64,000 bases of DNA from Cristatella mucedo (taxonomy: Eukaryota > Bryozoa > Phylactolaemata > Cristatellidae). The stretch covers positions 12,779,501-12,843,500 of the forward strand of contig WPIO01000001.1 in the NCBI GenBank assembly GCA_009760855.2, given 5' to 3'. Every line of letters starts with the position of its first letter. The first letter of the stretch is position 1. Position numbers and translations under genes: made by a program. A model generated the notes under the pieces. That model was not told where the DNA came from, did no database searches, and worked only from the letters and a program-made list of their open reading frames with translations. Shown one piece after another: positions 37,528 through 48,400 of the stretch.

Positions 37528-37660
37528 AGGTGCTGCCCAGTGGTTGAGTTTGCTCGCCTCGAACCAAAGTCCAAGGCCACGGTGAATGCATCTGAAGTCC
37601 GAGGTCGAGGGCTCGAGCACCGTGGCCGCTGTTAAGTGCCTGAATATAGATAAGGTTCTC
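37528..37660 (+). mobile_element. SINE family 2 copy
   Basis: GTGCTGCCCAGTGGTTGAGT resembles a tRNA box A, CTCGCCTCGAACCAAAGTCC and the box-B-like GAGGGCTCGAGCACC follow, and the tail begins AGTGCCTGAATATAGATAAG. It is directly joined to a SINE family 1 copy on its right. Confidence 0.72.
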
Positions 37661-37848
37661 TGAGCCGTGATGGCACACTAGGTAAGGCGGTTGCTTTCAC
37701 GACCTCGGTCCCGAGGTCGAGGGTTCGATTCCTGTGGCGTGTGATTCCTTATCGCCACTGCAAGCGGTGGTGATAGCCGTAAAGGCTCTTCTGTCGCTAT
37801 ACAAAAAAGAGGCTGTTTAATCAGCTAGGATTTATTTATTTATTTAAC
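37661..37848 (+). mobile_element. SINE family 1, most complete copy
   Basis: GAGCCGTGATGGCACACTAG with GTAAGGCGGTTGC (box A region), CGAGGTCGAGGGTTCGATTC (box B), then TCGCCACTGCAAGCGGTGGT, GATAGCCGTAAAGGCTCTTC, GAGGCTGTTTAATCAGCTAG and a (TTTA)n tail at 37830-37845. The tRNA-like head and the short-repeat tail define a SINE; no cloverleaf with a usable acceptor stem is present, so it is not a tRNA gene. Confidence 0.92.
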
Positions 37849-38154
37849 GTGCTTTAAAAATTAATTGTATATTTTTTTACTCTTAACTCGAGTCTTTTGC
37901 AGCGAACAAAGCCCTTGTAATGACGCTGGCCCTTGCAGATGACGGGCGACTCATTTCGATGGAACTGCCGTCTCGTAGCGGGGCTAGCTAGTCGTAGATG
38001 CTGCCTCGATGAAAGATGCAGTATGGAGGCCGATGAAGCAGAGCGCAGCAGCAGTAAAGAGGTACGGTATCGTAATTTGACGACCGTATCGTAATCATTT
38101 AGCGTGGGCTGAGGCATTCCAGAGCCCCAGAGAGACACGAGTGTACACCACCAG

Positions 38155-38698
38155 CTATTGCGAACAGCTCACTTGCACTGGTTCCAAGTCAAGCAAGGCA
38201 TCGACTTCAAGGTTCTGTCGCTCGCTTTTAGGTCCCTTCATTCTTTGGCTCCAGCCTACCTATTAGGTCTACTCCCCCACCAAGCTAAGCATCGTACCGC
38301 CAGCTTTTCATAATCCGTTTGTCTACCTGTATTACTTCGTACGAACCTCAAGCTTTTTTGGAGACCGCACCTTTAGCTCGTATGCGCCCAAAGCCTGGAA
38401 GTCACTTCCGACTGGCGTCACGACATCTCTTGACTAGACCACATTTAGATAAAGCTAAAAACGCATCTATTTATCACAGCATTTAGTGGGTCTATGAGAT
38501 TCGTCTTTTGTGTGCTTATGCTCGCTGACACTGTGCATGCTGTCACTAACCATATTTGCATGCTGACTCTGTACATGTCACCTCTAACCATGCTATGCTT
38601 GTTGTCATTGAACATTCTACCGCAAACCATTCGATCGTGCTTCCTTTGCACCAAATGTAAAGTGCCTAGAAATAGATTAGGTTCTCTGAAGGCGCAGT
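38155..38698 (+). mobile_element. LINE 3' portion (plus strand)
   Basis: CTCACTTGCACTGGTTCCAA starts at the block equivalent to [11 protein letters not shown]; then VLSLAFRSLHSLAPAYL, YAPKAWKSLP, the CATGCTGTCACTAACCATAT 3' UTR blocks and the AAAGTGCCTAGAAATAGATT tail. Frames are broken. Confidence 0.87.
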
Positions 38699-38699
38699 A

Positions 38700-38860
38700 A
38701 CAAATGTATGTCCAGCAGTTAAAGTGATTGCACCAACCAAGGTCTGGCTGAGGTCCTGGGCTCAAGCCCCGAGGCATGTGTGAAGCGCCTGAATAGAGAT
38801 TAAATTCTCTTGGGGCGCTATACAAATAAAAAAAATATTATATATTATTATTATGCTTTG
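38700..38860 (+). mobile_element. SINE family 2 copy
   Basis: AGCAGTTAAAGTGATTGCAC, GGTCCTGGGCTCAAGCCCCG (box B-like), then GAAGCGCCTGAATAGAGATT and TTGGGGCGCTATACAAATAA. It lies directly after the LINE tail at 38698, and the similarity of both tails is easy to see here. Confidence 0.72.
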
Positions 38861-39375
38861 AAGTCCTAAGTACAACTGACTTGTTTGAAGCCCTAAGCAC
38901 AACTGACCACCTGTTTCTTGATTTGGCTTTTCGTATGCCGTCAAACATGTAGATTATGACATGCCCGGTCCCACCAAGTTACAATGCTGCTAATAATCTC
39001 AAGTACCGTCGCAATCTAACAACCGCTCTGGCATGCACATGCACGTATTTTAATGTGCATGAGCTCCCTTTTTCCAAAATTGGGGTCAGATTATAAGGAG
39101 GGGGCTTACACATTGGAGTTGCTTTTTTTTCTTTAATATTGCCCTAAACAACATAGCTGCTTTGAATGCATTTCTGGTATTTGAACGTGTTGTGGCATTT
39201 TGAATGCAATTGACGATAAAGAAGGTGACGCAGTCTGTTAAGAGAGTGACGAAGACAATGGTGATAATGGATTATCCATCAAATTGTATGCCTATGATAT
39301 GAACAAGGAAGACGGAGAGCATCACGTGAAATGAGTGGACCACTTATGAGTCTTGAATCGGTGCTGTCCGAAAGA
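38861..39375. other. Unassigned sequence
   Basis: No supported feature. AGTCCTAAGTACAACTGACT and AGCCCTAAGCACAACTGACC form a short direct duplication at 38863-38910. Confidence 0.4.
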
Positions 39376-40945
39376 AACAATAACAATACATTTGTTATAG
39401 TGCCCTCAGAGAACTCAATCTCTTTCCAGGCACTTTACATTTGCTGTAAAGGAAGCCTGATTGTTTGTTTAACGGCATGCTCAATGACAACAAGCATAAC
39501 ATGGTTAGAGGTGATATGCACAGGGTCAGCATGCAAGTATTGTTAGTGACAGCATGCACAGCGTCAGCTCTCATAAGCACACAAAGAACAAATCACATGG
39601 ACCCACTAAATGCTGTGATAAATAGATTCGCTTTTAGTTTTTTAATGTGATCAAGTTAGGGAATGTCGCGACGCCAGTCAGAAGTGAGTTCCAGGTGTTG
39701 TGAACATACGAACTGATGGCATAATCTCCAAAGGATTTGAGGTTTTTTTGCGAGGTATAGGTAAACGATTAGATTCAGAAAAGCGGGTGGTAAGATTCTT
39801 AGCCTGGTTGGAGAGTAGATCTGATAGGTAGGCTGGAGCCAAAGAATAAAGGGACCTAAAAGTGAGTGACAAAACCTTGAAGTCAAAGTGCCGCTTGTCT
39901 GGATGCCAGTGCAGGTCGGCGAGAAGTGGTGTCATGTGGCAACTTCAACGCTCATGACAAGCCTAGCTGCAGAGTTTTTGTGCTTGGTGTAGGCGCCTGG
40001 TTGCACAGGCCGGTAGATCAGCAAGCAGAGAGTTACAGAAGTCAAGACGGGATGTCACAAATGCATGGATAAATTTAGATGTGCTATCCCTGTCTAAACA
40101 AGCCGTATTTTAGCAATGTGATGTAGTTGAAAGTAGGCAGACTTGACTGTGGAGCTGATGTGGTTGTCTAATGAAAGGCCCTTTTGGAATAGAACACCTA
40201 GATTCCGCGCAGAGTCAACAAGAGATATGCTGGAAGAACCGATTGTGAGCTTGGAACTTTCAAATTTATGGATCACACTTTGCTTGCCCATAATTGGCAA
40301 GTTGGTTTTATCATAATTCAATTGAAGATAATAACAATAATAATAATGCATTTGGTATAACGCCCTCAGAGAATTAAATCTCTTTCTAGACACTCTACAT
40401 CTGCTGCGAAGGAAGCGCGATTGAATACATTTAAATAAATCAAAAAATTGTAAGAAAGTTTGCTGCCATCCATGTGTGGATGTCATCAATACATGCAGCA
40501 AGAGAGCTGAGAGAATTCGACGTGCTGGTGGGCTGGGACAGGGATCAAAGCAAAGGTACAACTGAGTGTCGTCTGCATAGAAGTGAAAGCCTAGATTGTG
40601 CCTGGCAATCACATCAGCAAGAGGGAAAGTATACACCGTGACCACAACGGGATCAAGCACATAGCCCGAGGCACTCCATATTTCAGAGGTTCTTCGGATG
40701 GTCTTTGTCCATTCACATCAATATCCTGGAGTCTCTCACTGAGAGAGGACCTGGAACATTGCAATGCAGTGCCAGTGATGCCCAGGGGGAGATGAGAGAC
40801 GCTCAAGAAGTGCATTGTGATCGATAGTATCAAAAGCTACCGAAAGATCGAGCAAAGCAAGCACAGTGACTCTACCTAAGTCTCTATTCTTCCTTAGGTC
40901 GTTATGCTCCCAAAGCAATGCCGACTCTGTGAAGTCATTACCTCT
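39376..40945 (-). mobile_element. CR1/L2-like LINE (minus strand), 5' truncated and decayed
   Basis: Read leftward: [78 protein letters not shown], with the YADD catalytic motif; LQLNYDKTNLPIMG; LGVLFQKGLSLDNHISSTVK; LADLHWHPDKRHFDF; FRSLYSLAPAYLSDLL; then the 3' UTR and (ATT)-type tail near 39385. The YGVPQG motif is altered to YGVPRA and frames are broken, so it is inactive. A short foreign LINE tail is nested at 40325-40450. Confidence 0.92.
40325..40450 (-). mobile_element. Short LINE-tail insertion nested in another LINE copy
   Basis: A 126-bp segment with the standard LINE end (ATAATAATGCATTTGG, CGCCCTCAGAGAATTAAATC, TCTAGACACTCTACATCTGC, AAGGAAGCGCGATTGAATAC) splits the reverse-transcriptase block LQ/LQLNYDKT of its host. 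AATTG occurs at both edges (40320-40324 and 40446-40450), a likely target-site duplication. Confidence 0.82.
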
Positions 40946-43125
40946 AAAACCAGACTATAACTTAAGAGCAAGAAATACGTGTTACAAGAAACAATTCGAT
41001 CATTTTTTCTTCATAAAATCCATAAAATATTCATTACTTCATTAAAGCAGGAGGCCTAGAGCAGTGGGCAGTGGCCCTACGAGGGATGAGGCTGCCTAAG
41101 CAGCCAATGGCTATCGAGCGGTTGAGGGGTGGACAGTGGCTCTCGGAGGATTACTCGGCAGTCCCACACAAATTCATGCATTTGCGGCATCTGTAAAGAC
41201 ATTCACATACCACAAACTGCAGCCAGCTGTCGGGCGGATTTGAAACGAACAATCGATCGAGAGTGCTAAAACAATGCATGCATCCAATACGAGGGCTGCC
41301 GGAGAAGCACCTGGAGAGAGGAGGTATAAGGCGAGATCCCTCTATGCCGGCAGCCGTCTTGAGTAGAGACTGGGCTTGGCCGGGGTGGTTTCTGAGAATA
41401 GAGTGCTTGGTGTCTGTTGGAACCAGAAGATTTGTTGTTCGGTCGTGCTACCCAGCCTGACGACAGGCTGTCCGGAGGGCTGTTACGAAAAGCTAGAGAC
41501 ATGTATTAATATTATTGTAAATGTTTTTTCACCTAAGATTACGAGGCTGCAGCATCAGCCCGGCCTTTAATTTACCTTTTTATTTGATTTGATTCATCTT
41601 ATCTTATTTAATTTACGTTTACGGCGTTCTATTAACGGCGGCCTGAAATCATGCACACTTTCCACGGGGACGGGGGGGGGAGGTTTTGCGAAGTATGCGC
41701 TGCATTGAGAGACAGCATACTGAGTCCCTACAAAAAGGCTTTACCTAGAGTTGGTAGGCGAATATCTACTAAAATCGACAAGGTGGTGCAGAAGTGCAAC
41801 AACCACTCACAGCGAGTACTCTCTTTGGGAGAGTTGGCGCCTGCATAGTCGACGTCGGGCGGCATTGACGGTGTTGAGGAGGGCGGTGTTACAGGTGCCG
41901 TGGGGGGGGGGGGGGGTGAATGTGTAAGTAGAGAGGCGGCTGCGAAAAGGAGGGCATTGGGCGAAGCAGGCTCAGTCTTACACATCGCTCAGAATCAAAA
42001 TCGAAGTGAACGATTTGGTCCAATGATTTTACGCCCGGTCTCGTGTTCGGTCAGTTCGGAAGTCGCACTGGGGGGATTTATCAATAACCGTTGTTGATTT
42101 CTCCGCTAGAATGTAGCCCAATCCAACGCAGTTTAGGCGCGACTCCAAAGCAAACGGCATATGCAAGCAAGCCAAAGACTCGCGGTATCCCACATATTCA
42201 TGAACAGGTGTACCGAGAAGTACTGAACCGTGCCAAGTGCCGATCGGATACTGGCTGATAGTTAGGTCCGTCTATTTTGTTACGCCTTGGTGATTTTCGG
42301 CTTGGTCAGAAACGGCTGTCGTGCAGCTCATATTTGTGCCCATGTTCTTATACCCTGCGATCGCAAAATGGCGTTTGCACCAGTGGCCATTTTGTGCGCG
42401 CCCGCTTACCGGATCATTGATCAATAGTTCTTGCCATTTCTGCGCGTTCACTTGAGCGTGTCAGTGTCGAGCTTGTCTAGGAACAGAGAATTTTTTGCAA
42501 TCTTTTTGACGTGAATGAGTTATTGAGCAGCATCCCGATTCCTTCTAGAGATGCCCCGTAAGATTATAAACTCGAAACTGATGAATGATCTCAACGAGAA
42601 TGCTCTCCAACAGCTTTGAATAAAGAAAAGTGACGTCTCTCTGTTTATTGATGGCCTTCGAAAAAAGCGGCTCATAACGTGCAGATTTGATTGTCCTTCC
42701 TTAAAGGCTGGCTCTGAAATTGACCGCTAGCCGCTATCTGTATCTGCAATCGGAAGCTTAGCGATTCCCGGGCGAAACGTGTTTCGCTGGACAGCAACAA
42801 TATTGCAACTGAGACTCTGAGAAAATATAATCAAGACGGTGAATTACTCGCCCGATAAGGCTGACCAGACCCATTCCCCCAATATATTTATTCGTGCGGC
42901 TCAAACGATGTTTCGCCTTTATCGTTTGTACAATAGCTCGTAGTGGTGCTTCCTCAGCCTATGCCTGCTACGTGCGCTGAGTTGCAACCCACAGCCTCTT
43001 TTTAAAATGTTTACCAATTTTAGACAATGCGTGTAAAATAATTAAAGCCAGTAAAACAGTTCATTTTATTGCAGACTCTCGAGCCAACCACATCTTGGGT
43101 CGGCACTAGTGAAAACACTTACTAA
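40946..43125. other. Unassigned sequence with G-run homopolymers
   Basis: No exon or element recognised. Homopolymer G runs occur at about 41670 and at 41902-41916 (15 G). Confidence 0.4.
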
Positions 43126-43127
43126 TA

Positions 43128-43267
43128 ATAATAATAATTCACTTAATAAAGCGCCCTCAGAGAAATCAATCTCTTTCTAGGCGCTTTACATTTGCTGCAA
43201 TGGGAAATGCAATTGAATGGTGAGTAACATCATGCTTGATAAGCAAATAGCATAAATAAAATAAAAA
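43128..43267 (-). mobile_element. LINE 3' tail (minus strand), left part
   Basis: (ATA)n, then AAGCGCCCTCAGAGAAATCA and GGCGCTTTACATTTGCTGCA, ATCATGCTTGATAAGC. It continues at 43446 after a SINE insertion. Confidence 0.87.
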
Positions 43268-43445
43268 TAAAATAAATCCTAGCTGATTAAACAGCCTCTT
43301 TTTTGTATAGCGACAGAAGAGCCTTTACGGCTATCACCACCACTTGCAGTGGCGATAAGGAATCACCCGCTGCTGGAATCGAACCCACGACCTCGGTACC
43401 GAGGTCGTGAAAGCAACCGCCTTACCTAGTGTGCCATCACGGCTC
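43268..43445 (-). mobile_element. SINE family 1 (minus strand), inserted in a LINE 3' UTR
   Basis: The reverse complement carries all SINE 1 blocks: GAGCCGTGATGGCACACTAG, CGAGGTCGTGGGTTCGATTC, GATAGCCGTAAAGGCTCTTC and GAGGCTGTTTAATCAGCTAG. Flanking LINE sequence resumes in register on both sides, so the SINE is the younger insertion. Confidence 0.92.
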
Positions 43446-43840
43446 ACCAACATGAAAAACAGGGATGGCATGCACAGGGTCAGCATGCAAATGTGGTTTG
43501 TGGCAGCATGCACAGTGTCAGCACGCATAAGCACATGAAGGACGAATCACAGGGACCCACTAAATGCTGTCCTAAATAGGTGTTTTTAAGTTATTTTTAA
43601 ATATGGTCAAGTCAGGGTATGTTCTGACGCAAGTCGGGAGGGAGTTCCAGGCTTTGGGAGCATACGAACTAAATGCACGGTCTCCAAAGGATTTGAGGTT
43701 TGTACGAGGTATTGGTAGACTGTTGGATTCCGAAAAGCGGGTAGTACGATGCTTGGCCCTGATGGGGAGTAGATCTGAGAGATAGGCTAGAGCCAAAGAA
43801 TGAAGTGACCTAACTAAGCCTAGCCATAGCTCGGGCTTGT
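43446..43840 (-). mobile_element. LINE reverse-transcriptase C-terminus and 3' UTR (minus strand), right part
   Basis: Read leftward: [60 protein letters not shown], stop, then 3' UTR blocks GTGCTTATGCGTGCTGACAC and CATTTGCATGCTGACCC. The C-terminal frame here is intact for 74 codons. Confidence 0.92.
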
Positions 43841-45149
43841 AATGGTTCGCTCGAATGCGGGATTGCTCTTAGTTTTTTCAAATCGATCGATTTAGTTCTA
43901 CCGCTTCTTGAAAGCTTACATTGATTTCTGTAGTCATCGCTAGTTATTGCTCGGCATTACTTCCTCTCACTCTCCTCTACAGGTCTCAAAAACTGTCCAT
44001 AAACAGCCTCCGTATCACTTGCGTGACAAGAAGTAAGTTTAAGAAAATCTTTAGTAAGGATTTATGCGACACCATCCCACTGAAACGGCTCTTCTCCAGT
44101 GACCAATTAGTAGCAAAGATGGTAGAAGTTTCTCGACGTTATCATTCAGAGGTTTGATTGAACTATTGAGAGATGAATAGGTTTGGCTAAAGAGGCTCTT
44201 AAGCAGTTCAAATGGTCCCTGCCTGATTGTAGTCAGTGTGTATTATTGGTCTGTAGTGTGTAAGAGACCCGTCAGTCGCGGAGTGCTAAGAGGTATGCTC
44301 TCGGTCCATTGAAGTTCTTTATTCATACAAAGCTCTAAAAATAGTAGCAGAGGACCCTAGCGTATGGTTTATATGCATTGATAAAATGAGCGCTTGCCCT
44401 TCAGATATGCGTACCTGGATTTTGGTCAATACATTCAAAATGACTGATGATAAAAGCGAACTTGTCACAGGAAGCTTATAGCGCTCGGCTGGAGCAAATA
44501 ACTTTGTTCACTTGGATGTGCCATAGTGTGGCCATTGTCAGTTGGTAATCATGTCGGTGTCCTTTTCTGAGATTTCCGCCCGTTTCTTGATTGTTTTATT
44601 CGCAATGCTACCTCCACAGCTACGCCTCGTGCTCCATCACTTTCCTACCAGGACTAGGTGCTAATTGCCACATTTTCTGAAACCTCTCAGTTCTCTCTGG
44701 AGTAGACTACTGGCACTACGTACGGGCAGTACTGCCGTTAAGCGTTGATTGCTGCTGGTGATGAACACGGACGCATTTTCGGTATTTAAATCCAAGATAC
44801 TCGGCCATACGTCTCGTTTTCTAATGAGGCTGAAACGGCCTCTCGCTGATCCAAGATATAAATCGAACAGCTCCTACTCTGACCTACAATGTCAGACCGT
44901 AGCTTGGCTCCTCCGTAGATTGCCTAACTGCTGTACTTCTTTATTTACCGTTATTACTTTTTCAGCCTCGTCATGCTCGAGACTGCGGAAGTCATTTGCA
45001 AAATTCTAATGCAACGACACGTTTTCTCCTGCTGCTGGCTAAAGTATATAATTTCCAGCTATACTGTGCTGGAATTACTGTCTGACTTAATGGTATTGCA
45101 TTGTTCCAAAACCATTTTAATCGATTATCATCCGACAGATACCAAATAA
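43841..45149. other. Unassigned sequence
   Basis: No firm feature. ACGGCTCTTCTCCAGTGACC at 44090 resembles the decayed LINE at 45.3 kb and may belong to another relic. Confidence 0.35.
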
Positions 45150-45420
45150 AAAGCCCGATTTCGACTCTGGTATCCTCACTAATTTTATCTCCCGCTATTT
45201 TTACTAGGACCTCAAAAAATTGTCGTTAAAACGCTTATTTAAATGTTCACAAGAATTTTAATCAGGAAAGTTCCAGTCTGAATGGAGCTAGTCCACTAAA
45301 AATGCTCTCCTCCACTTGACCAATTACATCATAGGTAGCAATGATGGCGGTAGCATCGTATCATTGGTCATCGACCGTCCTACTGATTCATTAATGCTTC
45401 TCACTTTATCTTTGTTGTGC
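45150..45420 (+). mobile_element. Very decayed LINE reverse-transcriptase relic
   Basis: Frame-broken fragments read KFQSEWS, then ALLHLTNYIIGSNDGGSIVS and LVIDRPTDSLM, in the order of KFQSGFR--HSTESALL-V-ND and LLDLSAAFDT of the good copies. Identity is low. Confidence 0.4.
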
Positions 45421-48400
45421 GAGTTAACGAAGTCAGTTGGCTACAGAATTCGCACTTACGCCCGCGACGAGTCTTTGCGGCTTTAAGCAATCGCACACAG
45501 AGATAATACGCACTGCTAAGGTTCGACCCCAGCCAGCAAGCAGACTACGCAGATTGTGCTCTAGATATGTGCTTTCTGCCCGAGAGTCGATTAAAGTGCA
45601 TTGGCAGCAATTGCTGGCTTCGGGCTCTCCTAATTAATTTGAAATGTGTCAGCAAATATTATCCAAGAACTGACTTCAATAGCTGGACTGTGGATGAAGG
45701 CTGATAATGCTATCGCCTCCGATTGGGACACAGGAGTTGATAAATAGAAAGATTGCTAAAGAAAAATATCAGTTGACGGATGCAGGACGGCTGAAAGCTT
45801 GTTTTGGCATTATGTGCTTTTAAAAGCTCTGATCCAGAAGATTTTTTCAAACATTTGGCTTTGTGAGAAGGATTAGCTGTGCATAGAAGTTTCCCACTGC
45901 TCTCCTTGAATGCTAAATTGCATTTGTAGCGGGTATTGCAAGGTGCGTGTGCATATCTTGGTAAGGGGAAACGCCAATTCGCAATCGGCTGCAGAGCTTA
46001 ATTGCATTTAGCTTTGCAGCAGCCGCCAAGTCAATCCTCGACTTGCCAGTATGGACAGGCTGCCTGAGTAGTGCGTGCAAAGTAAACTGGTGGTCTACCA
46101 GGGTCTCGACATGTCGTGCCCTGCAGATGCCTTGAAGTTGCCTTGAAGCGGTCTTGAAGCTGCCGCCTCTCATCGAAGCTGGCTGCATCACGTAAACATC
46201 AACTCTTAATCTTCGAGGGTGAGAGCAACAAGTCACTTGAGAAGTGGAGGATTAGCAGACGACAGCCGGCGTTGGGCACATAAGCCCCCTTTGCTGTGGC
46301 ACGTCGAAGTAGACCGCGGGCCGAGCATGCCAGCACGCGTAGCCAGTGATCGAAAGACAGGGATAATGCGTTATCGCTTATTCCTTGAAGGTTAGCATGG
46401 GATACGCTTGCGAAATGACTAGAGCTATTAGACAGCTTTCAACGCAGGGCAGCAGTAGTCAATACGTTTTAGGACTTCCGCCATTTTATACTGCGATTGC
46501 CACACTGACGTTCCAGGCGATTACCCACTTGGCAATTGCCCCCTGTCAGCAGAATGAATGCAAGTTCGCGAAAATGCACGCACACAATCGCGCGCACACA
46601 CGCCCAAATGCAAGCACTGTTTGGCAGTACTCTTATAAAAGACATAATCCATCGTTCGACAGGCCTGCTTTGTATATCGACGGCTAGATTTTTGGTCATG
46701 AACAAAGAGTAAACACCACAGATCGCTGCTACTGGAAGCTTTCCGTGAAGTTATTTTATGTCAGAAGCAAATATTTCTATTGGAGTCTACTGTCTTAGGA
46801 AATTACGTGCATGCATAAGCAATCTCTCAAGAGCAAAGAGCAGTTGCTGCATAATATCCTAACACCCGTCGGTTCATTGGAATGTTTCGAGGCATCTTGC
46901 CATCTTTCGGCAGCAACGTCTAACGTCATTGCAGCTTGAAAGTAGGGGTTTCATGCTTTTTAAATGCTCTTATGCGTCTTCATCGCGCCTGAATGACAGT
47001 TCTTCGTCTCTCTCTGTCCTATTGATATTCTGCTCGCGATCTGGCGACTCGTTCACATAACTACAACAGTGGCAGCTCACGCAGACATCTTAACCGGTTA
47101 ATGTGGCCTAGACTATCGGTGCTGCCACATTTTGCATTTGTCACAGCAAACTCAAGGCCCAACATTGCACCCCTGACACCATTCAGTGTCCATTATTCAC
47201 TGAGATAGGCATAGTAGTCATGCCCAACTGTTTCATAGGCGCGGCTCAATAAGTATGCAGACGGGGTTTAATTGACATCTTGAAAAGTAGACCATGCGAC
47301 AGAGAAAGCGTCCGAGTGATGAGTAGGTTCTCCTTAGCTGATGCTTTGTAAATCAAAGCACTGAGTGCCTCCAAATGGCGTGGCATCTCTTGGGTAGAGC
47401 TGCCATTATGTTCTGCCAATGCGAGTGTTTATTTTCGCATAGAACTGTTTATAAATATGCGAGTGCAGATGGAATGCCAGCCAGCTCAGGAGTAAATATA
47501 ATTTCACCTTTTCCTAGTGCTGAACGCACGGGATGATCGACTTCGGAGTGAAGCAGCGGAAGAGAGACGGCCCAACTCCCCACCCGACTTTGATCGGAAG
47601 TTGCGAACGGTGCCTACTTTAACTTGGGATTGGTCGGGAGAATCGTTGACCGTCGGCGAAACTACGCCTCTATCACCAAAAGCAGCTGACCTTTCGGAAA
47701 GCTTTTGATCGCGCCATTTATAACCAGAGATCGATGTCAAAAGAACAGAACGAGCAGCCGAACTTTAAAGGTTAGACAGGGTCAGACCACTATAAAGCAC
47801 CGCCGGCTCAGCTTTTGCATGAGAGTCGCGTGTAAAAGCTAAAGGGCAAGTCAAAGGAGGCGGCCATTAGCAGACGAGACCACCGGAAAGCTGCGCGCCA
47901 GCACTGAGTCGTGAGCCGGATTAGAGCGGCTTGAAAAGTGCACGGGGGGGGGGCACGGTGACGCGGCAATCCTGAATGTACCGCATGTCTGGAAATTACT
48001 GCTGCCTGCGAGCGACCGCTCATAGCAGCCTTTAATTAAGTGTCCGGCAGTTTGTAAGCGTCGACATTCAGTAACCGCACGACCGCGCTTCCACTATTGG
48101 TCCACCAGTGGCTCAAAGCTGACTCGTTGAAGTAGATATTTTAAGGAGACGTGCCTGAGGAGTCATGCAGCATCGCACTGACGTGAGATCCACGTCAAAT
48201 CCTTCAGGCGTCATTCTGCTGAAGACATTTTTGAGCCGACTGTGGGAGCTATGCTTTAGCAGCTAAGGGCCCTGCCAGAGCTTGCCACCATAGTTTTCCT
48301 TTGATTTTCTGAGGCGAAGAAGCTCTAAGTGAAAACAAACCGGTATCACTCAAGGGAGCTGAACTAAGTTTCAAGGCACCCCTAAACAAGTTTCTTTATC

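Noticed and set aside
37661-37760. tRNA gene
   Set aside because: Good box A and B sequences are present, but there is no acceptor stem or cloverleaf, and the unit continues into a SINE body shared by other copies.
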